Below are positions 7,082 through 22,000 of a stretch of 64,000 bases of DNA, piece by piece. Position 1 is the first letter of the stretch. Each line of letters opens with the position of its first letter. Under the pieces are notes generated by a model, which was given only the letters and a program-made list of their open reading frames with translations, did not search any database and was not told where the DNA came from. The stretch covers positions 248,001-312,000 of the forward strand of contig NZ_CABWIB010000001.1 in assembly GCF_902505095.1 (NCBI RefSeq). Direction: 5' to 3'. Source of the DNA: Oceanivirga miroungae (GTDB lineage Bacteria > Fusobacteriota > Fusobacteriia > Fusobacteriales > Leptotrichiaceae). A program made the position numbers and the translations under genes.

Positions 7082-10000
7082 AATACAAGAAATAGAAAGA
7101 TGGCTAAAAAGAAGCCTTAAAAATAGGATAAGTATAAATAAAAATACTATAATAAGCTACATGATGAAAGGTATGGCAGGAGTATTTGCTATGCTTATTT
7201 TTAGTGCAAATACTTATGCTGGATTTAAGATTACTTGGATGGATGGTAGTGGATATGCTAGAGGTGAGAATGTAAATCAATATGAAAATTCTGTTGGAAT
7301 TGGGTCTGGTTTTGAAGGTAAAAATGCAGTCGTAATAGGAACTTCTTCTAATGTAAAGGAATCTAGTGTTACTATAGGATTTAATACAACTAATAACGCA
7401 ACATCTTCTGTAGCTATAGGTAGACAAGCTAATATAGAAAAGGCTGCATCTCAAAAAAGTGTTGCAATAGGTATGTTAGCTAAAATTACAGGGAGGTCTC
7501 AAAGTTCTACAGCAATAGGATATAATTCTACGGTTTCAAATGGAGGAGCTGTATCTATTGGTGCTGAATCAACAGCATCGGGTTTTTATTCAACTGCATT
7601 AGGAGGTTATGCAAATTCTAAAGGAAGAAACTCTATAGCAATTGGAGTTTTTGCAGAAACTGGAGAAGGAGATAATGCAAGAAGAGCAATAGCTATAGGG
7701 AGTGGAAGTAGGGGTATTTCAGAAGAAAAAAACTATGCAGGAGCTAAAGCTGAAAGAAAAGACTCTTTAGCAATAGGAACAGCAGCTAATTCACAAGGAG
7801 AAAGCTCAATTGCTATAGGTAAAGAATCAGTTTCAAATGGTTTAAATAGTATTGCTATAGGGACAAGTACACAGGCTAAAGTAGGTTCAGTAGCAATAGG
7901 AAGTGGTGCTTTAGCACAAACTAATGAAGACAATCATACAACAGTAGCAATAGGAAAAGGTGCTCAATCATTAGTAGGTTGGTCTGTTGCTATCGGAGAA
8001 TCATCAAAAGCTCATGAAAGTGCTATTGGGATAGGATATAGTGCAATATCAAAGGGGTTATCAGTAGCTATTGGTAGAGAGAGTAATGCAAACCAATACT
8101 CAACAGCTATTGGTTTTAAATCTATCGCTGATGGTCCAGTAAGCACTTCTTTTGGGTTTGCATCAAACGCAAAAGAACTTAGAAGTACTGCACTTGGAGC
8201 TGAAAGTCATGCAGAAGGGAATGCATCTATTTCAATAGGATCACTTACTACATCGCGAGGAGATAGATCTATAGCTATTGGAGGAACTTTTGAAAAAAAT
8301 GCTACTCCTGGAAAAAATCCTGAATTTTTCCCTGCTTATGCACTTGCAAATGATGCTATTGCAATAGGTGCAGCTACGCGTGCTGAAAATAAAGAATCTA
8401 TAGCAATAGGTAAAGCAGCAAATGCAACAGGTGAGAGGTCAACAGCAATTGGTAATGGTTCAAAGGCAGGGAACGGGCAATCACTTGCTTTAGGTTCTAA
8501 TGTGGAGACTAAAAAATCACAATCAATAGGTATAGGTAATGACATTGTAATAACAGGTGAAGGTGCTATAGGTATAGGAGGAGATGATTCTATTTCATAT
8601 AATACTGGCTTGCTTGATGTTGTTACAAGTAAACTTTCACAAGAGAGTAAAAATGATATAGTTAATGGAAATTATTCAAAAACCTATGCTAATGGTACAG
8701 CTTCTGTTGCTATTGGTATGAGTACTTTAGCAGTTGGGGATGCTTCTACATCATTAGGTACTAGAGCAGCAGCTCTTGGTGAAAAATCAGTAGCTTTAGG
8801 ATTTGAATCAGTAGCTTTAGGTAATTATAGTACAGCATTAGGTGAAGGAGCAAGGGCAATAGCATTAGAATCATTTGCAGGGTCTATTAATGCAAGAGCA
8901 ACAGGAAAGCAGTCAATTGCCTTGGGTCATTATGCATCAACAGGTAAAAATGGATCATGGGTTACTGATAATAAAGGAACAAATGGTCAATATTCTATTG
9001 CTATAGGATCACATGCTACTGTAACAGGTGAAAAATCAATATATATAGGTAAAAGAAATGGTCATGAAAGTTCAGGAGTAAGTGGGAATGAATCAGTAGG
9101 AATAGGGTATAACAATAATGTACACTCAGATAATGCAATAGTATTAGGTAGTAATACAACGATAGCGCAAGGAAAAAATGATGCCATTGCAATAGGAAAT
9201 ACTGTTACTGTTGGAAATCCAAATGTAATAGCAATTGGTAAAGAAGCTAAAGCAAATGGGACTAATACAGTGTCAATTGGATTAAGTGCTGAGGCAGCAG
9301 CTGATCTATCAGTTGCAATAGGTAATGCTTCTAAAACAGAAGGAACAAATTCAACAGCTGTAGGGAATAGTGCTCATGCAGGAAATTGGGCAACAGCTTA
9401 TGGTAACCAATCAAATGCTTCTACAGATGATGCTGTAGCAGTTGGTAATACAGCATTAGCTTCTGGTAATAATTCAACTGCTATTGGAGCTCATACAAAT
9501 GCTAGTGCAGTTGGAGCAATTGCTATTGGTGGAAATAATACTAATAGAGCAACTGCAAGTGCAACTAATGCAATCTCAATTGGAGCAAATAGTACAAATA
9601 AAGAAGATGCTATAGCTATAGGAAGAGGAGCAAGTGTTTCTAACAATGGCGGAGTTGCTATTGGTGAAGGTTCTCAATCTCTAGTAAATTCAGGAGTAAT
9701 TGGTTATGATTTATGGAACCAAACAAATTCAGGTGCTGCTTGGGTATCAACAAAAGCTGCTTTTGCAGTTGGAACATCTGCTAACACTAGGCAAATAACA
9801 GGAGTTGCTGCAGGTAAGGAAGATACTGATGCAGTAAATGTTGCTCAATTAAAAAGAGCAAAAGTTACAATTAGTGGAAATGGTGGAAATCATCAAGTAT
9901 TAAAACAAACAGATGGTAATATAGACTTTAAAAATGGTAATAATACAACAGCTGTTGTAGAAACTGATAATACGGTTAAATATGATATAAATCCATTTGT

Positions 10001-13000
10001 TACATTACAAAACACAGGAGATAAAAATAGTGCTGGATTACATATAAAATATAGTGCAAATCCAGAAGCAAATTACTCAAAATTAAATGGAGATACACTT
10101 GAAATTAGTAGACAAGGTAATGGAATAACTAATGTTGTTAAGTTAGGTATAGATAGTAATAATAATGAAGGTTATTTAACTGGATTAGAAGACCGTTCAC
10201 CTATTACAAGACAAAATCATAACTATAGTACAAATTATGCAAATGATAAAAAACGTGCTGCAACAGAAGGAGCAGTTGCAGACATTGCTAATTCACTAGG
10301 TTGGGAAATATTAAATGGAAATGTTAAAGTTGGAGATGTTGCAAAACTTGAAAGTGGAGTTGTAACTAAAAAACAAGTTGCATTTAAAGGAGTAGATGGG
10401 AAAACTAAAGTAGATGTTACTAGTAATAATAATGGTTATGATGTAACCATAGGACTTTCAGAAAGTATAGAAAATAAAATAAATAGTATTGATGTAAGTG
10501 CTAAAGCAGATAAAAATGGTTCTAATATATCTAATCCTAAAACTTGGAGAGACAATTTAGAGGTTTATTCAAAAGCTGAAGTCAATAGTAAGGGAATTAC
10601 CTTTGAGGACGATAAAAATATAACTACGAAAATTAATTTAGAAGGTACTTTAGGTATTAAGGGTTCAAAGGATCAAAATAATTTTGGGACTGTTACAAAA
10701 ATTTCAAATAATACAGTTACAATAGATCTAAATGAAGCTACAAAAAATGAACTTTCTAAAATAGGGACAACTGAAACAGGGTTAGGTGAATTAAAAAATA
10801 ATAAATTAACTTTTAAAGATTCAAATGGAACTTCTTTTGAAAGAAAAAATAGTGAGGATAAGGTACTTACTATTAAAGAAGGAGATATTACAGATAAATA
10901 TAAAGGGGATAATTTAAAAACACAAATTGAAAATACACAAGATGGTGCAATAATTAAAATTGGATTAAAGAAAAATTTAACTGCAATACAATCAATTTCT
11001 GATGGAAGAAATAAATTAGAGTTAAATAATAACGGTGCTATAAAATTATCAAATGCTAGTAATGAGTCTGTAAAATTAACAGGTTTAAGTGATGGGGAAA
11101 TTGGTGAAAATTCAACAGATGCAGTAACAGGTAAACAGTTACACACATTACAAGAAAAAGCAATATCATTTGTTGGAAATGATGCAAATAATAAGGTAAA
11201 TAGAAAATTGGGAGAAACTTTAAAAATTATTGGTGAAGGAACTTTAAAGGGAGAGACTGCAAGTAATAATATTAAAGTAGAAAAAAATAAGGAAGATACA
11301 TTAGAAATTAAATTAGCAAAAGATTTAGTTGGAATTACCTCTATATCAAATGGAGATAATAAGATTACTATTGATGGAGATAAAACTACATTTAGTAATG
11401 ATATTTATGTTGGGGGAAATAAAGTTGTAACTGAGAATAAAATATCATCTTTAGGAAATCTTACATATAAGGCAAATAGTGGTGAATCTAAAACAGTAGG
11501 ATTAACAACAGGATTAGATTTTATAGGAGATAAAAATATTACTGCTTCTGTAGAAGAAAATGGTAAAGTTAAATATACTCTTAAAAAAGAATTAGAAATA
11601 GATTCAATAGCTAAAGAAAATGGAGCAAAAATTATTTTAGGTGAAAATGACATTACTTTAAGTAAAGGAAATAGTGAAGCTATAAAACTAAAAGGTGTAG
11701 CAAAAGGAACTTCTAATGATGAAGCTGTAAATTATGAACAATTAAAGCCATTTGTTGATTCTTTAGGTGGAAATGCAACTATTAATGCTGATGGTACTGT
11801 TGCAAAGCCAACATATTCTCTGAAAGCAGGTGGAAATCATAATACAGTTGGTTCTGCTCTTACAGCTATTGATGAAGTTTCAAATACTAATAAGGGAGAT
11901 ATAAAGGTATTACAAGATCATTCTATGACATTTAATGCTAGTAAGAATACTAATCCATTAATAAGAAAAAATAGTGAAACAAATGCTATTACAATAACTG
12001 AAGGAGATATAGACAATAATTCAGTTGAATATAAAGGAAATAACTTAAAAACAGAAATTGTAAACGAAGGGAATATATATAAACTTAAGATTGGTTTAAG
12101 AGAAAATTTAGAAGGTATAAAATCAATTAAGGGGGAAAATAATACAATTACTTTAGATGGTGAAAATGGAGCTATTAAGTTATCAAATGCTAATAATAAT
12201 GTTAAATTAACAGGTATTGCAGATGGAACAGTAGCTAATGACGCAGTTAATTTTTCACAATTAGAAAAAAAGGTTGATAAAAGTACATATAATGATGCAA
12301 TAAATAATATCAACACAACATTGAATAAAAAAATTAATATAGAAGCCGCTGATGGTAAATACGCATTAAAGAGTAATAAATTAGTTATAAAAGATAAAGA
12401 AAAAGGTATAAAGGAAATTAGCTATGGAGTAGAAACGTCTAATTTACAAATTACTGGTGATAATAATATTAACACAAAAATAAATAATGATGTATTAACT
12501 ATTTCTATTGTTGATAAGCCAACATTTAGTGGTGCTACAATTGCAGGGGTTTCATTTAATCAAGATGAAAATGGAACAAAATTAATAAATGCTAATGGTG
12601 CTAAAATAGTAGCAATAACAGGTGGAGAAGTAAAAGAAGGAAGCGGAGCAGCTGTAAATGGTGGTCAATTATTTGATGTGAAAAAAATAGCTGATAAGGC
12701 TCAAACTGATGCAACAAATGCTATCACTAAGGCTGATAATGCACAAGAAAAAGCTAATAGTGCCTTTGATTTAGCAACTAATACAAAGGAAGAGTTAGAT
12801 GTAGAAAAGCCAAAAATTAAAGCAAATGAAGATAAGATTAAAGAACACGGTACTAAATTAAATGACCATGATACTAAAATAAGTGAAAATAAAACTAAAA
12901 TAGAAAAAGGATTTAATTTTGCAGCTGATAAGAATGAAGCATTTAATAGACCATTAGGCGGAACACTTAAAATTTCAGGTAATGGGAAAAATATTTCAAC

Positions 13001-16000
13001 AGAAACTGATACAGCTAATGGAACAATTAAAGTTAAGCTAACAGAAAGTCCAACTTTTGGGGATATAATAATTAATGAAGGAAATAATGGTAAGATAACA
13101 GGCTTAGAAAATGGAACAAAGGATAAAGATGCAATTAATTTATCACAACTAAAACCATTAGCTGAAAGTTTAGGTGCAACTATTAATATTGATAATGGTA
13201 CTGTTACTGGACCTACATATAAATTGGGAGATCAAAATTATACAAATTTAGGAGATGTACTTAAAAATATATATATTCAATCAACAAAACCAATAACATT
13301 TAAAGATGGTGCAAAAAGTCAAAATAGTAAGGATGTTGCACTAGGTGGAAACTTAACATTTAGAGAAGTTCAAGGAAGTAAAAATATTTCGGTTATTTTA
13401 AAACCACAAGATTATACATATGAATTTTCTATTAAAGAAAATCCTGAATTTAATGGTATCGTTAAGGCAACAAATGGGTTTGATGCAAATAGTAAAAAAA
13501 TAATAAATGTTGCTGCAGGAACAGAAGATACTGATGCAGTAAACTTTAAACAATTAAAAGAAATTAAAGAAGGAATTAAAAGTAGTGTAAATCTTTCTTT
13601 AGAAGCACCAGTTTCTTATACAGCTGAAATAAACGAAACTCGTACTCAAGTAGTTCAAAAAAATAATAAATTCTATAAACCAGATCAGTTAGACATTAAT
13701 GGGAATGTTAAAGAGGGTGAGACTGAATTACCACAAGAAGTATTAAATTCTATAAAAATATCTACTATTTCAAAAGGAGGCTCTATTTCAACTCCTGTAG
13801 TAATGACTAATATTGCTGCAGGTGAAGTAAAAGAAGGATCAACAGATGCGGTTAATGGTGGACAACTAAAGGCTGTAAAAGATGATATACAAAATGTATC
13901 AAACGATGTTAAAAAAGTTACTAATTCAATTTCAAAAGGAGATTTTGGAAATGTTGTAGTAACAGATGGTAATGGAAACAAATTAGTTAAAGTAAATGGT
14001 AATTACTATAATACTTCTGATGTTATAGAAGATCCAACTGATCATAGCTTAAAAGTAAAAGAAGGAAATAATGTAACTCCAGTTACAGAAGGTATTAAAT
14101 TATCTGCTGTTAATCCAAGTGGACCAAGTACAACTAAAGCTACAATTTTAAGTAATATTGCAGCAGGTAAAAATGACACCGATGCAGTTAATGTATCTCA
14201 ATTAAAAGATTTTGGTTTAGATCCTACAAATTCAAAACCAGTAGTAACTTATGATAATAAAAATAAAGAAAGCATCACTTTAGGTAATACTAATAATCCA
14301 GTAAGTATAACAAATGTAAAAGAAGGTAATTTAGTAGAAAATGGTAAAGATGCTGTAAATGCAGGACAGCTATATACTGTAAAACAAACGGCTGAAAATG
14401 CAAATACTTTAGCTAATAAAGGTTGGAATATAGCTGTTAATGATACTCATGATCATAAAGTTTCTTTAGGAGATACAGTTAGGTTTAAATCTGGAACAAA
14501 TAATTTAACTATTTCAGAAATTGAAAATAGTCAAAATAGTAATAGTCATAATATTACTTTAAATATTATTGATAGTCCTAAATTTGGTGATATTACAATT
14601 AATAATGATAATAAAAATGTTATTACAGGATTAGGAAATAAGACATTTGACCCTAATTCATTTACTTCAGGACAAGCAGCAACAGAAGATCAATTAAAGG
14701 CTATTAAAGATTTAATTGATAAAAATATTTCAAGTAATAATGATCGTGCTGTAAAATACGATTTAAAAGATGGAAATGTTGATAAATCAAAGGTAAGTTT
14801 AGAAGGTGGATCTGGTGGAACAACTATAACTAATTTAAAAGATGGAGATGTTTCAGTAGCTTCTAAAGATGCTGTAAATGGTTCTCAACTATATAACCAA
14901 GCTCTTAATTTGAAAAAAGAGTTAATGGGAAATAATATTTCTGACATTAACACACCATTTAGTGTTGAGTTAAGAGATAATAATGGTAGACCTGCTACAT
15001 ATAATAGTGTAAAAGAGGCATTTGAGAGTCTAAATAATGGATTTAGAATAGCAGCTGCTAAAGTAGATCAAGCAAAATATGTAGGACCAAATCAAACTCT
15101 TGCAATAGTGGGTGAAAATGACGGGAATATATCAACAGAATTAAGTACTAAAATTATTCAACCAAAAGATGGAAAGGCTAATATAGAAATACCAACACTT
15201 ACAGTTAAATTATCAAAAACACCAACATTTGATACAGTAACAGCTAAACAAAGTATTAGTGTAGGTGATACAACAACTAATACAAATAGTCCTGTAATTA
15301 AAATTAATGAAAACAATAATGGAAATATTACAGGATTAAAAAATATAACATTTGACCCTAATCAATTTACTTCAGGACAAGCAGCAACAGAAGATCAATT
15401 ATCTATTGTAAGTAATAATGTAAATAAAAAAGTAGATGAATTTAGTGATGCAAGTCCATATGAATATACAAGTAATGGTACTAATAGTTTAATTAAAGGA
15501 AAAGACGGTAATTTCTATACAGCCGAAGAGCTAAAAGATGCAAGTTATGACCAAGCTAGTGATAAATATACAAAAAATAGTGTAGATGTAACTCCAAGTG
15601 TAGATAAAGCTAATGTTTATGTAAAAACAAAAGGTGCAGATTCTAAGAAGTTAGCAAATTTATCTAGTGGGCTTGAAAATAAAGAAATAGCCAAAGAATA
15701 TTTAGGGCAAGATGTAGCGAACAAAGAAAAAGCTATTACTGATTCTCAAAACATATTAAAAGGATTATTAAATAATAAAGAAGATAGTACACTAAATACA
15801 GCTGCAACATTAAGAGATATACAAACACTTACTATTGCAGGTCTTGATTTTACTGCTAATAAATCTGAAGGTCAAAAAGCAAATAAAGTTCATAGAGAAC
15901 TAGGGACTTCAATTGCTATTGTTGGAGGAGACGTAAGAAATGATATAACTTATGATACCAAAAATATTATAACTACATCAGATGCAGATAACAATAAAAT

Positions 16001-19000
16001 CATAATCAAATTAGCTAATACACCAGAATTTAATGGAATAACAATTAAAGGAAAAAATGGTGAAAATGGTAAAAATGGAAAAGATGCTGAAATAAGTGTA
16101 GACGATGACGGTAATATTGTAGTAATTAATGGTATTGATGGTAAAAATGGTAAAGATGGTAAGGCTGGATCAAAAGTAGTAACTGAAGCTACTATTGGTG
16201 ATACAAATATATCATATACTGCAAATAAAGCTTCTTCTAAAAAGACTGTTTCATTAAAAGATGGTTTTGATTTTACAAATGGTACAAATATAACTGCAGA
16301 AGTTGCAGATAATGGTGTGGTTAAATTTAACTTAAATGATACTTTAACAGGAATTAAATCTATTGATGCAGGAAATGATAAGGCTAAGATAACTTTAAAT
16401 GGAAATGACATTACTTTAAGTAATGGAAATAGTAAAGCTATAAAATTAAAAGGTGTAGCAAAAGGAACTTCTAATGATGATGCTGTTAATTATGAACAAT
16501 TAAATGACCTTATTAATGCAATAGGTGGTGGTGCATCAATTAATAAAACAGATGGAACTTTGACAAAACCAACATTTAATTTAAAAGCTGGTGCAACTGG
16601 TGGACAAGGTAATGAAACAAAAGGCTATAACACAGTTAGTTCTGCTTTAGAAGCATTAGATAATGCAATTAGTACAAGTAATGCTACACTTAGTGATTCA
16701 AAAATATACTTCCAAGGAAATGAGGAAAATAACAAAATAGAAAGAAAATTAGGTCAAACATTAAAAATAGCAGGAGAAGGAACTCTAGCTGGACAAACTG
16801 CAGCTAATAATATTCAAGTTGTTAAAAATAATGATAGTCTTGAAATTAAACTTGCTAAAAATATTGTTAATATAGAAAATATTACAACTACTGAAAGTGA
16901 TGAAAAAGAAAAAGCAGTACTTGGTCAAAAAGGTGTTAAGGCTGAAAATAAAACAAATTTAACTAATTTAACAGCAAATGGACTTGAAATTAATAGTAAA
17001 TTAGATGATAAAAAAGATGTTACAAAAGTTAATTTAGATGGAATAGAGTTAGCTAATAATTCAACTTCTGCTACAGTTAAAAATAGTATAACTAAAGAAA
17101 CAATAACATTAAATGATACAAAAAGCGGTAATTATTCTAATACAAGTAGTGCTAAAGCAATAACATTAGTTGATAAAGATGAAAATAAAGCTATAATTAC
17201 AGCTACAAATATTAGTATTTCAGGTAATAATGGATCTAGTTTAAAATTAGATAAGGAATCTATTATAACAAATAATTCTAAAATATTAATGAATGATAGT
17301 GATAAGATAACTTTATCTAAAATTACTACCGCTGAAAATAAGAGTATTAAATTAGATGGAATTGCAAATGGTAAAATTTCAGACACTTCAAAAGAAGCTA
17401 TTAACGGTTCACAATTACACAGTTTAGCAGGTGTTTTAGGAGCTAGTGTAGATAATAATAATATTACAGCACCTGAATTTAAGAAACTAAAAGGCATAGA
17501 TGGTAATGAGGATACAAATAATATAAAAACATATTCTGCAGCTATTAATAAAGTTTCGTCTAAGTTAAATGAAGGATTAAAGTATAAGGCAGAATTAGGT
17601 AGCGGTAATAAAGCTGAAAATAATACAACAACAAATTATCTAGGATCTACTTTAGAAATTATTAAACTTAAAGGTAATAGTAATATAACTTTAGGTGAGG
17701 GTGAAGTAGCTAAAACTTATGTAGGTAATAATTTAATAACTAAGATAAGTCAAAAATCAGGTAATTCAACTATAGAAATTGGATTTAATGAAAAACCAGA
17801 ATTTAAGGCAATTAATATTAAAGAAGGAAATAAGTCATTAACTATTACAGCAGAAGGAATAACTGGATTAAAAGATTTAGAGGATAGCTCAGATGAATCT
17901 TCAGCTGTTAATAAGAAGTATGTTACAAATGTAAAAACAAAATTAGAAAATACAATAAATAATGTAACTAATAGTATAGAAAATCTTGATGACAGTATAC
18001 CATATGAATATACAAGTAAGGGCACTGATAGTTTAATAAGAGGTAAAGATGGTAAATTCTATACTAAAGAAGAATTAAAAGGTGCTGAATTTAAAAATAA
18101 TAGTTATATAAAAGAAGGTAGAACATTAGCTGATATAGAAGAATCTAATGTTTATGTTAAAACTAAAGATAATGCTAAGAAATTAACTAACGTAGCAAGT
18201 GGAATAGATAGTAGTAAGATTGGAGTTAATGAAAGCCTATTAAATTATTCATTGGCTAAAGAATTGATAAATGGTGGAAATAATACAAATGGACTAAATC
18301 AATTAACTAATAAATCTAAATTAAATACAGTATCTACAGTAGGAGATTTACAAGCAGTATCATTAGCAGGACTTGACTTTACAGGTAATACTTATACAGA
18401 AAGTAAAGATACACATAAAGTATTGGGAAGTAAGTTAGTTATAAAAGGAGAAGGAACTAATAAACCAGAAACTGGTGAATATAAATTTGAAAGTGCAAGC
18501 GGAAATATTCGTGTTGATTCAGATGGAAAAGATTTAACAGTTAGATTAAATAAGAACCTTACAAATATTAATAGTATTGCTAATTCAGGTGTTAGTATAA
18601 GTTTAGCTGATGGAGCAATTACTCTTTCAAAATCTAATTCGAATAGTGCTATAAAATTAAAAGGTGTAGCTATAGGTGAAGAAGATACAGATGCAGTTAA
18701 TTTTGGTCAATTAAAAGAATTAAATATTAAAGTTAATAATATTTCAAATGGAGAAGACGGAGTAGTAGTATATACAACAAAAAATGGAGAAAAAGTTACT
18801 AAGTTAGGAGATATTTTCTATAAATCATCAGCTACTAAAGTTGATGGAAAACCTGTATATATTACTGAATCAGGAGAAAAATATGTTAAAGAATCGGATG
18901 GTAAATTCCATAAAGTAAATAATGGAAAAATAGAGGAAGTAGCAGCAGAAAATATTAATATTGAAAACTTTACAACTAATCCAGAAGTTAGTTCGTCTGA

Positions 19001-22000
19001 TGTTGTAGCCTCATTAGTAAACCCTAATGGAAAAGCTACTACACCAACTATATTATCAAATATTGCAAGTGGAATAGATAGTAGTAAGATTGGTACAGGT
19101 ACAAAATTAACAGAAGAGAGTGCTAAAGAAATAGTAGGTGGATTAAACAAAATAGAAGATAAATCTAAATTAAATACAGCCGTAACAGTGGGAGATTTAC
19201 AAGCAGTATCATTAGCAGGACTTGACTTTACAGGTAATACATTTGATGGAAGTAAGGATACACATAAAGTATTGGGTAGTAAGTTAGTTATAAAAGGAGA
19301 AGGAACTAATAAACCAGAAACTGGTGAATATACATTTGAAAGTGCAAGTGGAAATATTCGTGTTGATTCAGATGGAAAAGATTTAACAGTTAGATTAAAT
19401 AAGAATCTTACAAATATTAATAGTATTTCTAATTCAGGTGTTAGTATAAGTTTAGGTGATGGAGCAATTACTCTTTCAAAACCTAATTCAAATAATGCTA
19501 TAAAATTAAAAGGTGTTGCTGAAGGAAAAGAGAATACAGATGCAGTTAATTTTGGGCAATTAAAACAAGTAGAAACGACTATTAACAATGAATTAAATCA
19601 AGTTACAAAAGGTGAAAAAGGAATATTAATTTATACAGACACTAAAGGGAATAGACTTGTTAAAATTGGTAAGGAATTCTATAACAAAGACCAATTAACA
19701 AAAGATGGAAAACCTAAATATAGAGCAGCTGATGGAAAAGAATATGTAAAAATTGAAGATAAATTCTATATTGTTACAAATGATCAGGTAAGTGAAACAC
19801 CAGATGAAAAAATTACATTAGAAACATTTAATCAAAATGGTGCTAAAAAACCAAATATTCCTTTAGATGAAATTATTGTTTCAGTTGTTAATCCAGATGA
19901 AACAACAAGTAATCCTAAGAGAATTGCTAATGTAGCAAGTGGAATAGATAGTAGTAAGATTGGAGTTAATGAAAGCCTATTAAATTATTCATTGGCTGAA
20001 GAATTGATAAATGGTGGAAATAATACAAATGGACTAAATCAATTAACTAATAAATCTAAATTAAATACAGTAGCTACAGTGGGAGATTTACAAGCAGTAT
20101 CATTAGCAGGACTTGACTTTACAGGTAATACATTTGATGGAAGTAAGGATACACATAAAGTATTAGGAAGTAAGTTAGTTATAAAAGGAGAAGGAACTAA
20201 TAAACCAGAAACTGGTGAATATACATTTGAAAGCGCAAGTGGAAATATTCGTGTTGATTCAGATAGTAATGATTTAACAGTTAAATTAAATAAAGATTTA
20301 GTAAACATATCTTCTATTTCATCTAAGAATGAAAATGGAAAACAATCTAAAATCACCTTAAATAATGACCATATTATAATAAACAATGACATATATAAAG
20401 GTTCTAAAGAAGATGGAAATAAACTTATTACACAAACTGAAGTAAAAGATATTGTTAGTAATAGTGTAATGAAATTTAAAGGTGATAATGGAGAAGAAAA
20501 ATCTGTTAAATTAGGTGAAACTTTAAATATTAAAGGTTCTGGTATGATAACAACTACATCTTCAGAAGATGGAATTACTATTGATCTAAAAGATGAAGTA
20601 AAAAAACAGATAAATAATATTTCAAATGGAGAAGCTGGTATTGTAGTATATACTACAAAAGATGGAGATAAAATTACTAAGGTAGGAGATACTTTCTATA
20701 AATCAGATGCTAAAAAAATAGAAGGAAACTATGTATATACTACTGAAGATTCTAAAGAATACATTAAGAAATCAGATGGAAAATTCTATATGATTGAAAA
20801 TGGAAAAGCTAAAGAAAATGCTGATGATAGTATTACAATTGAAACATTTGATAAATCAAATGCGAAAAATCCAGAAATAAAATCTAATGAAATCACAGCC
20901 TCAGTTGTAAATGTAGATGGAACAGTAAAAACACCAACTATACTAGCAAATATTGCAAGTGGAATAGATAAAACTAAGATTGGTACAGATACAGAATTAA
21001 CAAAAGATGGCGCTAGAGAAATTATAAATGGTAAACCAAAATCTGATAAAACACCTGCTATAATTGGATTAAATCAATTAAAAGATAAATCTAAATTAAA
21101 TACAGCTGCAACAGTAGGAGATTTACAAGCAGTATCATTAGCAGGTTTAGGATTTAAAGCAAATTCTGGAAATGAAATACATAGAAATCTGGGTAGTTCA
21201 ATTTCTATTGAAGGTGAAGCAATAAGAGATGGTGTTACATATTCTACTAAGAATATAACTACAGCAGTTAAAGATGATAAGATACTAATTAAAATGGCAG
21301 AAAATCCTGAATTTAAAGGCTTAACAATAAATGATGGAAATGATAAGACTAAGTCATTAGAATTAACTAAAGATAGTGTTGGAGTTAAGGATACTAAAAT
21401 TACATTTGGTGAAGGTGAAGTAAATGTAAATGAAGCCAAGATAACTAACGTAGCAGATGGTAAAATCTCAGCTGATTCAAAAGAAGCAGTAAATGGTTCA
21501 CAATTAAAGCAACTTGAAGATAAAATTAATAAATCTGGTTCTCAAAATTTTGAAATTGGTGATGGAAATACTGATTCTAAAATAATTATTAACTCAACAG
21601 ATAATAAATTTAATATAGTTGGAGATGAAAATATTACTACTGAAATTACAGATAAAAATGTAAACGTTAAATTAAATAATAAACTTAATAATATTGATTC
21701 AATAAGTGGATTAGCTGATTTAGATGAAAATTCAGATGGAAGTAGAGCAGCTAATAAAAACTATGTTGATAAGCAAATAAAGGAGAATAACAAGAAAATT
21801 ACATCAGGAGTGGCTGGAGCATATGCAATAGCTGCTATTCCACAGGTAACTTATGATAAATTATTTGGTGTAGGTGTAGGAGCAGGTTCGTTTGATGGAA
21901 GTAATGCTGTAGCGTTTGGTATATCAGGTCAAAATAGGGCAAGAAACTTTGTATATAAAGCTAGTGTATCTTTAAGTTCAGATTCAAAAGTTGGAGTAAA

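Noticed and set aside
7300-9780. Dense short DNA repeats in the adhesin head as a possible repeat array of another kind
   Set aside because: They encode the degenerate ~14-residue YadA head repeats in frame.
18818-19588. 256-codon open frame on the - strand inside the giant adhesin, and several similar ones
   Set aside because: They are antisense shadows of the repetitive low-complexity adhesin gene; no ribosome-binding sites, family features or own promoters are seen, and near-copies recur wherever the modules repeat.
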